From Bacteroidales bacterium (GTDB taxonomy: Bacteria; Bacteroidota; Bacteroidia; Bacteroidales; UBA10428): a stretch of 64,000 bases of DNA. How positions within the stretch are numbered: position 1 is the stretch's first letter; every line of letters starts with the position of its first letter. The stretch covers positions 27,820-91,819 of the forward strand of contig DATGXG010000053.1 in the NCBI GenBank assembly GCA_035299085.1, in the 5' to 3' direction. Positions 53,013-61,986 of the stretch are shown here, piece by piece. The notes below the pieces were generated by a model, which worked only from the letters and a program-made list of their open reading frames with translations, searched no databases and was not told the DNA's origin. Both the position numbers and the translations under genes were made by a program.

Positions 53013-55880
53013 CTACCTGTAAGCATCAATAGGCTGGCATGAACAAACAAGGTTACGATCACCAAAGGCATCATCCACACGGCTTACTGAAGGCCAGAAT
53101 TTATTGCGCTCCGACCATGCATCCGGGAAGGCGGCCTGTTTTCTCGTATAGGAATGTTCCCATGTATCGGCAATTACCCTGAGCTGGGTATGAGGTGCGT
53201 TCTTAAGCATATTGTCTGCTTTGTTGCCGGATTGTATGATCCACTGTATTTCATTAAAAATTGAAACCAGGGCATTGGCAAACCGGTCAAGTTCATAAAG
53301 CGATTCGCTTTCGGTGGGTTCAACCATCAGCGTTCCGTGTACCGGGAAAGAAAGCGTGGGTGCATGGAATCCATAATCCATCAGGCGCTTTGCAATATCA
53401 GTTTCCGTAACATCCGAAAGAGGTTTGAATCCGCGGCAATCCAGGATCATTTCATGTCCTACAAAACCGTTCGCACCGGTATAAAGTACTTTATAAAAGT
53501 CTTTAAGGCATGCAGCCAGGTAGTTAGCATTCAGTATGGCAATTTTGGTTGACATAGTAAGTCCTTCTCTTCCCAGGAGCGTGCAGTAAGCATGAGAAAT
53601 CACAAGGATTCCTGCACTTCCCCAGGGTGCGGATGCAACGGTTATGCCATCGGTGCCATCCAGGTGAACCACCGGGTGACCGGGCAGGAATTCAACAAGG
53701 TGAGGTGCAACGGCGATGGGGCCTTCACCGGGACCACCCCCTCCGTGAGGAATGGCAAAGGTTTTATGAAGGTTCAGGTGACACACGTCGGCGCCGATGG
53801 CAACCGGGTTGGTGAGCCCAACCTGTGCGTTCATATTGGCTCCGTCCATATACACCTGTCCGCCGAATTCATGGATCAGCGATGCCATTTCGCGGATAGC
53901 GCTTTCGAAAACACCATGTGTGGAAGGGTAGGTGACCATGAATGCAGCAAGGTTGTCCTTATGCTGTTCGGCTTTTGCTCTAAGGTCAGCCACATCAATA
54001 TTTCCCCTGTCATCACAATTCACAACAACTACTTTAAAGCCTGCCATGGCAGCACTGGCAGGGTTGGTACCATGCGCCGATGAAGGAATGAGAACAATAT
54101 CCCTGTGTTTCTGGTTGCGGCTTTCATGATATTGCTTTATTACAAGCAACCCGCTGTATTCGCCGGCAGCTCCTGAATTGGGCTGGAACGATACCCCGGC
54201 AAATCCGGTTATCTTTTTAAGGAAATCACCAAGTTCCGAGAAAATAGTATGATAGCCTTTTGCCTGGTCAACCGGCACGAAAGGATGCATATTACCCAAC
54301 TCAGGCCAGCTTAGCGGAAGCATTTCAATGGCAGCATTAAGCTTCATGGTGCATGAACCCAGTGGGATCATTCCATGAACCAGGGAATAATCTTTTGTTT
54401 CGAGGTGTTTGATATACCTCATCATTTCGGTTTCGCTTGAATAGCGGCTGAACAGGGTAAGATTCATGTATGAATCGCTCCGGAGGAAGCTGTCAGCGAG
54501 TGCTTTTCCTTTTAATATAACGGTTACAGGTGATTTTGAAAGCGCTGAAGCGAAAATATCAGCCACAGTCTGAACCTGTTTTTCCGATACGGTTTCATCC
54601 ATACTGATGCCAAGGGTTCCATCTTCAAAATACCTGAAATTGAATTCGCGTTCAAGGGCTATTTTCCTGATAGTATCTGTGGTAACACCCGACGGTAATT
54701 GTACATGCAGTGTGTCAAAGAATTCGCCGTTCAGTTCCTTGCAGCCCAGGGTGGTTAGCGCATCCCTTAAAGCGGCCGCTTTGCTGTGGATCGAGGAGGC
54801 AATTGTATACAGACCTTCACGGCCATGATACACGGCATACATTCCGGCCATTGTAGCCAGGAGGGCCTGTGCCGTACAAATATTTGAAGTGGCTCTTTCC
54901 CGCTTGATATGCTGTTCGCGGGTTTGCAGTGCCATACGTAATGCAGGCTTTTTATCCACATCAACCGTTACACCGATTATTCTTCCGGGCATATACCTCT
55001 TATAAGCTTCCTTTGTGGCAAAATAGGCCGCATGAGGCCCCCCGTAATTTACAGGCACTCCGAAACGCTGGCTTGAACCGATAACGATATCGGCACCCCA
55101 CTGGCCCGGAGGAACGAGCATTACAAGACTCATAATATCGGCTGCAACCGCTACAGGAACATTTACAGCATGAGCTTTTTCAACTATGCTGCGATAATCG
55201 GTAACCTTACCATCCCCGGCAGGATACTGAATCAGTATCCCAAACACCTGTGCCGGGTCAAGATCCATGACATTTCCGATGATTACATCAATTCCGAGAG
55301 CAGTTGCCCTTGTTTTTACAACACTTAAGGTTTGCGGAAAGATATTTTTGTCGACAAAAAATGTATTCACCCCATTGCATGCCTGTTCTTTGGGCCGTGA
55401 ATTATAAAGCATGATCATGGCTTCGGCAGCTGCAGTTCCTTCATCAAGCAATGATGCGTTGGCAATCTCCATGCCGGTAAGCTCAAGAACAACAGTCTGA
55501 AAATTCAGCAGTGCCTCAAGTCTTCCCTGTGAAATTTCCGCCTGGTAAGGAGTATAGGAGGTATACCATGCAGGGTTTTCGAGAATATTTCTTTGAATTA
55601 CAGCGGGCAATACAGTTCCATAGTAACCCATACCGATAAGCGATGTAAACAGCTTATTTTCAGAGGCAATCTTTTTGATTTTGCTGTAATATTCCTGTTC
55701 ACTGATGCCTTCGGGAACATCCGGTTCATTTTTAAGCCTGATGTCGGCCGGAATGGTTTTATCGATCAGTTCATCAAGAGATGACACACCGATTTTTTTC
55801 AGCATAACATCCATATCAGCCTTTCGGGGGCCTATATGTCTGAAAACAAAATGATTGTTATTCATTGATTTATTTATCAT
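53013..55880 (-). CDS. gcvP: Glycine dehydrogenase (decarboxylating), P protein
   Basis: PLP enzyme of the glycine cleavage system that decarboxylates glycine and passes the aminomethyl group to the H protein lipoyl arm. The full 955-residue single-chain form is present, with N-terminal FVFRHIGPRKADMDVMLKKIGV and the PLP-binding region NLHKTFAIPHGGGGPG near residue 710. Starts at Met1 or Met6 (MNNNHFVFRHIG) are both possible. T and H genes are not in the window. Confidence 0.95.
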   Translation of the reverse strand: MINKSMNNNHFVFRHIGPRKADMDVMLKKIGVSSLDELIDKTIPADIRLKNEPDVPEGISEQEYYSKIKKIASENKLFTSLIGMGYYGTVLPAVIQRNILENPAWYTSYTPYQAEISQGRLEALLNFQTVVLELTGMEIANASLLDEGTAAAEAMIMLYNSRPKEQACNGVNTFFVDKNIFPQTLSVVKTRATALGIDVIIGNVMDLDPAQVFGILIQYPAGDGKVTDYRSIVEKAHAVNVPVAVAADIMSLVMLVPPGQWGADIVIGSSQRFGVPVNYGGPHAAYFATKEAYKRYMPGRIIGVTVDVDKKPALRMALQTREQHIKRERATSNICTAQALLATMAGMYAVYHGREGLYTIASSIHSKAAALRDALTTLGCKELNGEFFDTLHVQLPSGVTTDTIRKIALEREFNFRYFEDGTLGISMDETVSEKQVQTVADIFASALSKSPVTVILKGKALADSFLRSDSYMNLTLFSRYSSETEMMRYIKHLETKDYSLVHGMIPLGSCTMKLNAAIEMLPLSWPELGNMHPFVPVDQAKGYHTIFSELGDFLKKITGFAGVSFQPNSGAAGEYSGLLVIKQYHESRNQKHRDIVLIPSSAHGTNPASAAMAGFKVVVVNCDDRGNIDVADLRAKAEQHKDNLAAFMVTYPSTHGVFESAIREMASLIHEFGGQVYMDGANMNAQVGLTNPVAIGADVCHLNLHKTFAIPHGGGGPGEGPIAVAPHLVEFLPGHPVVHLDGTDGITVASAPWGSAGILVISHAYCTLLGREGLTMSTKIAILNANYLAACLKDFYKVLYTGANGFVGHEMILDCRGFKPLSDVTETDIAKRLMDYGFHAPTLSFPVHGTLMVEPTESESLYELDRFANALVSIFNEIQWIIQSGNKADNMLKNAPHTQLRVIADTWEHSYTRKQAAFPDAWSERNKFWPSVSRVDDAFGDRNLVCSCQPIDAYR

Positions 55881-55920
55881 TGATTGGTAAAGAATTCGGG
55901 ATTAAAATTGATTGCAAAGT

Positions 55921-56559
55921 TCAGTTTAAAAAAGGATTTGTATCATGTTCCCTTCCAATTGTTGTATAGGGGCCGTGGCCGGGCCATACTACGGTCTCGT
56001 GCGGAAGGATCAATAATTTTTCGCGGATACCTTTTATTAGCAATTCGTGATTTCCGCCGGGAAGATCGGTTCTGCCCACACTTCCATTGAAGAGCACATC
56101 ACCGCAGATGGCAAAATGATCAGAACCCGAATAAAAACAGATACTGCCCGGGGAATGGCCGGGGACATGGATAATTTGAAGGGATGAATTTCCGAAACGT
56201 ACAGTGTCATTTTCATCGATAAACCGGTCGGGTTTGGGTGTTCTCCCCACCGTGAAACCAAAAATACCGGCATACTGGGAGACATTTTCAACAAGGGGCA
56301 GATCGTTTTTATGCATTGCCAGGTCACACGAATAGGCCGTCTTAATGGCGGTTAAGCCAAAAATATGATCAAAATGACCATGGGTAAGAAGAATGGCCAC
56401 CGGTTTCAATTTGTTGCCATCGATAAACCCCGTAAGTTGTTTCTCCTGCTGGGGTGTATTACAGCCCGGATCGATAATCACACATTCTGAAGTTTCATCA
56501 TACAATACGAAAGAATTTACGCCTAACTCATTAAATGCGAAATTTTTTAATTTAATCAT
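55921..56559 (-). CDS. Metallo-beta-lactamase-fold hydrolase (glyoxalase II-like)
   Basis: A 212-residue hydrolase with the metal motif LTHGHFDHIFGL (THxHxDH), then HVPGHSPGSICFYS, and FNGSVGRTDLPGG, the pattern of Bacteroidota small MBL-fold thioesterases related to glyoxalase II. The ATG giving MIKLKNFAFNELGVNSF was chosen; a longer frame adds 33 residues that overlap the pcm gene region and lack homology features. It binds one or two metal ions; substrate unproven. Confidence 0.87.
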   Translation of the reverse strand: MIKLKNFAFNELGVNSFVLYDETSECVIIDPGCNTPQQEKQLTGFIDGNKLKPVAILLTHGHFDHIFGLTAIKTAYSCDLAMHKNDLPLVENVSQYAGIFGFTVGRTPKPDRFIDENDTVRFGNSSLQIIHVPGHSPGSICFYSGSDHFAICGDVLFNGSVGRTDLPGGNHELLIKGIREKLLILPHETVVWPGHGPYTTIGREHDTNPFLN

Positions 56560-56575
56560 GTTATCAAAAGTATTA

Positions 56576-57217
56576 CTATTGTTTGCCTCCGAGCATAGGA
56601 ACAAAAACAAATGAGCCGTGTTCCGTCTTTCTATACTCCGATTCCCCTGTTTTTTCAATAAGTGTCATTACCTGTGAATTACCGGTGCCGACAGGAACAA
56701 CGAGACGGCCTCCCGTCTTCAGCTGATCCAGAAGGACAGTTGGAATATCAGGTGCTGCCGCTGTTATTAATATGCGGTCAAACGGCCCGTAGGTAGGCAA
56801 CCCCTGGTAGCCATCCCCGTAAAAGAAATTCACCCTGTAATTAAGGGAGTTCAGGAGCATCTGCGATTTAAGATAAAGCTCCCTGTGTCTTTCTATTGTA
56901 AACACCTTAACGCCGAGTTCCGCCAGCACGGCAGCCTGGTAACCAGAGCCTGTGCCCACTTCAAGAATTTTCTGCCCCGGCTCAGTTTTCAAAAGTTCAC
57001 TCTGAAAAGCGACCGTGAAAGGTTGTGAGATCGATTGTCCTGCATCAATAGGAAACGCCTGGTCGCGATAGGCAAACTTAATGAATCCGCTGTCCATGAA
57101 CAGGTGCCTTGCAACTTTTCCGATTGCATTTAAAACTCTTTCATCCTTGATTCCTTTAAGTCTGATTTCCTCAACCAACTTCTTTCGCAGGCCTTTGTGC
57201 TGAAAACTGTCCTCCAT
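56576..57217 (-). CDS. pcm: Protein-L-isoaspartate O-methyltransferase
   Basis: Repairs isoaspartyl residues by SAM-dependent methylation. From MEDSFQHKGLRKKLVEEI to the end it is 213 residues, the family length. SAM motif KILEVGTGSGYQAAVLAEL and the QSISQPFTVAF acceptor region are conserved. A longer frame from 57367 would overlap the divergent gene at 57327 and has no family support; it was rejected. It ends 16 bases before the MBL gene start, which is likely in the same operon. Confidence 0.92.
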   Translation of the reverse strand: MEDSFQHKGLRKKLVEEIRLKGIKDERVLNAIGKVARHLFMDSGFIKFAYRDQAFPIDAGQSISQPFTVAFQSELLKTEPGQKILEVGTGSGYQAAVLAELGVKVFTIERHRELYLKSQMLLNSLNYRVNFFYGDGYQGLPTYGPFDRILITAAAPDIPTVLLDQLKTGGRLVVPVGTGNSQVMTLIEKTGESEYRKTEHGSFVFVPMLGGKQ

Positions 57218-57326
57218 ATACCTTGTAATCCGTGCTGTTTTATAAACAAAATTAGTTGATAAGTTCGATCTAAAAAAAATATCATCTATTTCTAAATGAT
57301 CTATGTTTGCCTCAAAAGCCGGATGA

Positions 57327-58223
57327 ATGATAAATGTAGGAATTGCAGGCTCGTTATCAGCTGTCAACAGGCACAGTTATGCTCTTAATGCAATCCAGAA
57401 CGTCCAACTTACAGGCACGCTGGATCCTTTGGAAAACAAGCACAACGAAAAAATAATCGAACAATCGGATGCGCTGATCATTACCGATCAGGGTGACCAC
57501 TTTTTTGAACTGGCAGTGCGTGCCCTGAGGAGTGCAAAACATGTATACCTTTATCCATCGGTAGTTCAGTCGATGAACAATGTGAGCCAGCTTATCAAAC
57601 TGGCCAGCGAAGCCAATGTAATTCTTAAATGCGGCCGTACATCGCAATCGGGTCTGAACAATCTTCTGAATAAATTACCCGATCTGAAAGATATGAGCAT
57701 GATCGACCTGCAGCATGAAATCAGGATGGAAGAAAACAACCGGACGATGCAGGAAATTGTGCTTGGCGATATGGAACTGGTGGCTGACCTGATAAGGGCA
57801 CGGAACACCTACATAAGGGCAAAAGGACTGAATATAGTTTCAGTAAGGCCTGAAATCATAAATGCCAGGCTTGAATTTGACAATGGCAGTGCGGTAAATT
57901 ATTATTGTAACATCCTTGGCACCCAGAATTTGCATCACTTTACACTGGCATGTAAAGATAACATACTGAAGTACAATATACTGACAAAAGAACTTACTGG
58001 CTGGACACTTAAACGTACAGGTAATCTAAACGAAAATCCTATCTTTATCGGGAATTTTCAGGTAGAGCAAGCAGATTATCTGGCTGACGATTTACGACGT
58101 TTTTTCAATTTAATCCATTCGGGTCCGGCATTCCCGTCCATCTATGACAATGGGTTTGAATCTTTTTTGCTGGCAGACCGGATTCTCGAAAAGGTGTCAA
58201 AAACCCTTGTTCAATTCGCCTGA
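57327..58223 (+). CDS. Gfo/Idh/MocA-like NAD(P)-binding protein
   Basis: A 298-residue protein resembling a Gfo/Idh/MocA oxidoreductase, with an N-terminal Rossmann-like domain (about 1-115) and a C-terminal alpha/beta domain. The nucleotide loop is unusual: NVGIAGSLSAVNRHS instead of GxGxxG, and the EKP catalytic lysine context is not present. It may be a divergent enzyme, or bind without turnover. It precedes the sugar phosphotransferase gene by 36 bases, a setting that fits polysaccharide precursor metabolism. Confidence 0.7.
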   Translation: MINVGIAGSLSAVNRHSYALNAIQNVQLTGTLDPLENKHNEKIIEQSDALIITDQGDHFFELAVRALRSAKHVYLYPSVVQSMNNVSQLIKLASEANVILKCGRTSQSGLNNLLNKLPDLKDMSMIDLQHEIRMEENNRTMQEIVLGDMELVADLIRARNTYIRAKGLNIVSVRPEIINARLEFDNGSAVNYYCNILGTQNLHHFTLACKDNILKYNILTKELTGWTLKRTGNLNENPIFIGNFQVEQADYLADDLRRFFNLIHSGPAFPSIYDNGFESFLLADRILEKVSKTLVQFA

Positions 58224-58259
58224 TATTCCTATTTTCAAAATTATGGTTTACGGGATGTT

Positions 58260-59672
58260 ATGAACAGAAGACTTCAGTTACTAGCTTATTTAGCTTCTGA
58301 CATTGTTAGCGGTATTGTTGGATGGTGTTTATTTTATTTCTACTGGAAACATATCTTGACCCAGGCAGATCCAGCTTACCTCAGCTCTCTCACACAGAAA
58401 TTTATTATCGGCCTGTTTACAGTTCCTTTTATCTGGCTATTAATTTATTTCCTGTCCGGATATTACAATGATGTTATCCGGAAATCACGACTTCTTGAAT
58501 TATGGCAGACTGCAGGCAACGTTTTTACCGGTTCTGTCATCATATATATAATCTTTGGTATACATAAGTCGTATCTTATTGATTTCAGAGGGACGTTTTC
58601 ACCATTTTTTACCCTGTTTTTGTTTGAGTTCATGACAACGTATATTCCGAGGCTGATTATTACGACAATCACTTCACACAAGGTTCATAGCGGGAAGATC
58701 GGGTTTAACACCCTTCTCATCGGGAGCAGTGCCAAAGCACTTGAAACCTGGAAGGAGGTGACTGGTCAGAAAAGAAGCAATGGAAATAAATTTATTGGTT
58801 TTGTGAGTGTTAATAACGGAACCAATATTGATCTCGAAAAAAAATTGCCTTATTTGGGAAAAATTGACGACATCCACAATATTATATATGAAAACAACGT
58901 TGAGGAAGTAATCATTGCCATCGAGTACTCGGAACATGATATGATTAACCTCATCATTAATAAACTGGTGAACGTGGATGTAGAAATTAAGGCAATACCC
59001 AGCTTGTACGATATCCTGACAGGCCGCGTGAGAATGAGTTCAATCCTGGGAACTCCGCTGATATCCGTTTCACACAATCCGATGCCCGCATGGCAACAGA
59101 ACATTAAAACGTTCCTCGACAGGTTAATTGCAGCTTTCGCCCTCATCATCAGCTTTCCGCTTTGTCTGTTTCTTGCAATAGGAATAAAGCTTACATCCAA
59201 AGGCCCTGTTTTTTATAGCCACGAAAGAGTGGGTAAATACGGCAAGCCTTTTAAAATCTACAAGTTTAGATCGATGTATGTGGATGCAGAAAAAGACGGC
59301 CCGGAACTTTCTTCAAAATCGGATGACCGAATAACCAGTTTTGGCAGGTTTATGCGGAGATCCAGGTTTGATGAAATACCCAATTTTTTAAATGTCCTTA
59401 AAGGTGATATGGCGCTTGTAGGCCCGCGTCCTGAAAGGAAACACTACATTGAACAGATTATCCGCACAGCACCTCACTATCTTCATTTGCTGAAAGTAAA
59501 GCCCGGCATCACCTCTTGGGGCCAGGTAAAATTCGGTTATGCTGAAAATGTGGACCAAATGATACAGCGCCTTAAATATGATCTGATATACCTCGATAAC
59601 ATGTCGCTTTTCGTGGATTTCAAGATCATTATTTATACTGTACTCATCATCATAAAAAGAAAAGGAATATAA
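58260..59672 (+). CDS. Polyprenyl glycosylphosphotransferase (WbaP/WcaJ type)
   Basis: Starts exopolysaccharide or O-antigen units by moving a hexose-1-phosphate from a nucleotide sugar to undecaprenyl phosphate. The 470-residue protein has four or so N-terminal helices (about 8-130), a central CoA-binding-like domain (about 150-265), and the sugar transferase domain at 275-470 with FYSHERVGKYGKPFKIYKFRSM broken at FKIYKFRSM, DEIPNFLNVLKGDMALVGPRPE and the catalytic Asp-Glu pair. No polymerase or flippase follows in this window. Confidence 0.93.
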   Translation: MNRRLQLLAYLASDIVSGIVGWCLFYFYWKHILTQADPAYLSSLTQKFIIGLFTVPFIWLLIYFLSGYYNDVIRKSRLLELWQTAGNVFTGSVIIYIIFGIHKSYLIDFRGTFSPFFTLFLFEFMTTYIPRLIITTITSHKVHSGKIGFNTLLIGSSAKALETWKEVTGQKRSNGNKFIGFVSVNNGTNIDLEKKLPYLGKIDDIHNIIYENNVEEVIIAIEYSEHDMINLIINKLVNVDVEIKAIPSLYDILTGRVRMSSILGTPLISVSHNPMPAWQQNIKTFLDRLIAAFALIISFPLCLFLAIGIKLTSKGPVFYSHERVGKYGKPFKIYKFRSMYVDAEKDGPELSSKSDDRITSFGRFMRRSRFDEIPNFLNVLKGDMALVGPRPERKHYIEQIIRTAPHYLHLLKVKPGITSWGQVKFGYAENVDQMIQRLKYDLIYLDNMSLFVDFKIIIYTVLIIIKRKGI

Positions 59673-59718
59673 AACAAAGTCATCCCGGGCGTTTGGAGTC
59701 TCAGGGTGACTATTCACT

Positions 59719-60282
59719 ATGAAAAGGACTTTTATTGCCTTTGATATCACTCCCGAAAATGAGACGCGCGCCGCGTATGAAATTATCCGCCAGAAACTCC
59801 GGTCAGAAAATATAAGCTGGATAACCGACAGGAATTTTCACATGACACTAAAGTTCCTGGGCGACACTCCTGAAGATCATATTCCTGGCATTTGCAAAAC
59901 AATCAGAAACAGCCTGGCAGAATTCAGTACTTTCCCGGTTATCCTGGCTGGGGTTGGACTGTTTAAGAACATACACGATCCAAAAGTACTTTGGATGGGA
60001 TGCAGGGCTGATACAACACTTGAAAATTTAAAAGCCCGGCTGGAAAAGGAAATGACTGTCTTCGGTTATGAACTTGAGCAACGCAGGTTTTCACCGCATC
60101 TGACACTGGGCAGGATAAAACAGGTAAGGCAGGTAAATCAGCTCACCGAAGTAATTTCAATGTTCAGGGATAAAGTATTCCAGGTGCAGGAGGTTAAAGA
60201 AATCATTTATTACGAAAGTACGCTGAAACCATCAGGGGCTGTATATACGCCGATAGAGGTATTCAGGTTGGGGAGCCAGTAA
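59719..60282 (+). CDS. thpR: RNA 2',3'-cyclic phosphodiesterase
   Basis: A 187-residue 2H phosphoesterase that opens 2',3'-cyclic phosphates in RNA. Both HxT motifs are present: HMTLKFLG (His41/Thr43) and HLTLGR (His127/Thr129). The protein starts MKRTFIAFDITPE, typical of the LigT/ThpR family. It is separated from the sugar phosphotransferase gene by 46 bases and ends at the start of a 509-base repeat region. Confidence 0.93.
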   Translation: MKRTFIAFDITPENETRAAYEIIRQKLRSENISWITDRNFHMTLKFLGDTPEDHIPGICKTIRNSLAEFSTFPVILAGVGLFKNIHDPKVLWMGCRADTTLENLKARLEKEMTVFGYELEQRRFSPHLTLGRIKQVRQVNQLTEVISMFRDKVFQVQEVKEIIYYESTLKPSGAVYTPIEVFRLGSQ

Positions 60283-60389
60283 ATCAATAAAAAGAGCGCG
60301 TCATTGCGAGTAAGAACACCTTTTTAAGGATCACCCAATGATATGACAACCATGGGCTTTCACGAATAGCTACGAAGTAGCGAGATCTG

Positions 60390-60554
60390 AATAACCGCGG
60401 GTGAAACCCGTGGATTTGATGCCAGCAGATAAGAACCCTGAAAGGGTTCAATTTCAATTGTGCATTATTCAACTCTTTCAGAGTTGTGTTTGTCATCGTA
60501 GCACCGTACCACGGGTTTCACCCGCGGTTATTCAAATTGAACCCTTTCAGGGTT
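60390..60554. repeat. Palindrome cluster (CGCGGGTGAAACCCG and AACCCTGAAAGGGTT types)
   Basis: Order: AATAACCGCGGGTGAAACCCG.. (60390-60413), AACCCTGAAAGGGTTCAATTT region (60434-60454), CAACTCTTTCAGAGTTG (60470-60486), then the inverse of the first (60509-60532) and the inverse of the second (60534-60554). Each unit is itself palindromic. Confidence 0.85.
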
Positions 60555-60585
60555 ATTCATTAGCATACAACGAATTACGAAAAGT

Positions 60586-60782
60586 CGTCATTGCGAGCCT
60601 CCGATTCCTGCGGAGGCGAAGCAATCTGCCCGAGCAGGCAGGGCTTTGCCAAGAGATGTTCCTGAATAATTTTATATCAATTTTTGCAGTGCTAATGGCT
60701 TTATTCTTCCTGTGCCGGAAGATTGCTTCGTCGCATGAGATTTTGGTATATTCAATGATTGTTCCGGCTCCTCGCAATGACG
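60586..60782. repeat. REP-A element, copy 4
   Basis: A 197-bp element with termini CGTCATTGCGAG / CTCGCAATGACG and inner GCGAAGCAATCTGC / AGATTGCTTCGTCGC. It is closest in layout to copy 2. A solo terminus of the same family lies at 60299-60310, on the far side of the palindrome cluster. Confidence 0.87.
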
Positions 60783-60791
60783 GCTTTCTGA

Positions 60792-61400
60792 TTAAAGCTC
60801 CCCCTTCTCAATCATGATCATAATCTCATTCAGAGCTTTGTCTTCTCCTTCAGGGTCAAAGCGGGTTTTAAGGTTTGAGCCGAAAAGCCTTGCAATGGTC
60901 TGCCAGAAGGTTGCTTCAAAGCCACCCCTGAGCTCTTTTACCACATCATAGGATGTATACCGTGTTTCACGGTCAATTAGCTTGATCAGGATGCGGCCCT
61001 GGGTGATTGTCAGCTCCTTGAGCTCCGCTTCATATTTCTGAAGGATTTCATCCTCGACCTGTTTGATATATTCGCGCTGGTCGCGCTTTCTGTCAAGCGA
61101 ATCGCGGTGGGCGATCACTTCCGCGTAACGGGCTCCGGCCAGCTTGGCATATGGATAAACCTTCTTAACATTGTAAATAAGCCGGCGATACTGCCTCAGA
61201 TCCTTGGTTTCAGCTTTTCTTTTTCCGGCGGGTGAAATAACGGCAGGCTCCAGGGGAAGATCGGATGTAAAAATAGTATCACCGTTGTTCACAATGGCAA
61301 TAACCGGGTTACCGCCCATTTCCATGTGCAGCGTGTCCTGTGCCCCCGCCAGGGCATTGATCAGAAAGCACAAACCGGATATGAGCAATATTCTTGGCAT
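60792..61400 (-). CDS. DUF4294 family protein
   Basis: A 202-residue exported protein: signal peptide (about 1-20, ending ALAGA), then the DUF4294 domain with DLRQYRRLIYNVKKVYPYAKLAG and RETRYTSYDVVKELRGGFEATFWQTIARLF. The domain is confined largely to Bacteroidota and its function is unknown; the helical, charged sequence suggests a periplasmic scaffold protein. Single-gene unit; the 3' end meets a REP-A copy. Confidence 0.88.
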   Translation of the reverse strand: MPRILLISGLCFLINALAGAQDTLHMEMGGNPVIAIVNNGDTIFTSDLPLEPAVISPAGKRKAETKDLRQYRRLIYNVKKVYPYAKLAGARYAEVIAHRDSLDRKRDQREYIKQVEDEILQKYEAELKELTITQGRILIKLIDRETRYTSYDVVKELRGGFEATFWQTIARLFGSNLKTRFDPEGEDKALNEIMIMIEKGEL

Positions 61401-61482
61401 GCTGAAGATAAAATAACAAAATATTTGCCAGAAAAAGACAATAAGTTTAACGGAGAAACGATATCAATGTTTTGCCGGGTTA

Positions 61483-61512
61483 TTTGAATAGGTCATAAAA
61501 TTGCTAATTTTA
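61483..61512 (+). promoter_or_regulatory. Candidate promoter of the CDGSH gene pair
   Basis: TTTG (61483-61486), 18-base spacer, TAATTTTA (61505-61512; seven of eight consensus bases), 22 bases before the start. Confidence 0.55.
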
Positions 61513-61534
61513 CATAAAACCGCAATAAACCGTA

Positions 61535-61984
61535 ATGGACAAGACGGACAGGAAATATACGAACGGTGAGATAACAGTTTTCTGGCAGCCGAAAAAATGC
61601 ATTCATGCTACAACCTGTTACAGGGAACTAATTGAAGTTTTCAATCCACGTAAGCGACCGTGGGTAAATATGGATGGCGCTCCCACCGACGAAATAATCA
61701 GGGTGGTAAAACTATGTCCTACCCAGGCGCTGACTTTTGAATACAACAAGGTAATTGAAAAGGAAAAAGAACAGGAAGCTCAGGCTGCTGTTACAGAGAT
61801 TGATGCCGAAGTTCGTGTTATGGAAGATGGTCCCATTGTATTGCGGGGTAATTTCAGGATTGTAGATACTTCGGGAAATGAACTGAAGCACATGAAGATT
61901 GTATCACTTTGCCGATGCGGGGCATCAAACGATATGCCCTTCTGCGACGGCACTCACCGGAAGATCGGTTTTACAGGTAAATAA
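61535..61984 (+). CDS. (4Fe-4S) mono-cluster plus CDGSH iron-sulfur protein
   Basis: A 149-residue cytosolic protein with two modules: an N-terminal divergent 4Fe-4S mono-cluster domain (about 12-75, with KKCIHATTCYRELIEVF and VKLCPTQALTF) and a C-terminal CDGSH domain (about 110-149, CRCGASNDMPFCDGTH), which binds a 2Fe-2S cluster with Cys3-His ligation. Likely an iron-sulfur redox or storage protein. A second, shorter CDGSH gene starts 2 bases after the stop. Confidence 0.9.
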   Translation: MDKTDRKYTNGEITVFWQPKKCIHATTCYRELIEVFNPRKRPWVNMDGAPTDEIIRVVKLCPTQALTFEYNKVIEKEKEQEAQAAVTEIDAEVRVMEDGPIVLRGNFRIVDTSGNELKHMKIVSLCRCGASNDMPFCDGTHRKIGFTGK

Positions 61985-61986
61985 TT

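Larger units (their letters stand above)
60283..60791. other. Repeat-filled convergent gap between thpR and the DUF4294 gene
   Basis: This 509-base stretch holds a solo REP-A terminus (60299-60310), a nested palindrome cluster (60390-60554), and a full REP-A copy (60586-60782). Short frames within it translate repeats only. Confidence 0.8.

Noticed and set aside
53337..54129. Plus-strand ORFs over gcvP (53337-53552, 53592-54083, 53932-54129)
   Set aside because: Antisense shadows with no family features; gcvP is full-length in the other direction.
56560..56658. N-terminal extension of the MBL-fold hydrolase
   Set aside because: Overlaps the pcm 3' end and lacks family features; the ATG at 56559 fits the family.
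57218..57367. N-terminal extension of pcm
   Set aside because: It would overlap the divergent gene at 57327 and gives an over-long protein.
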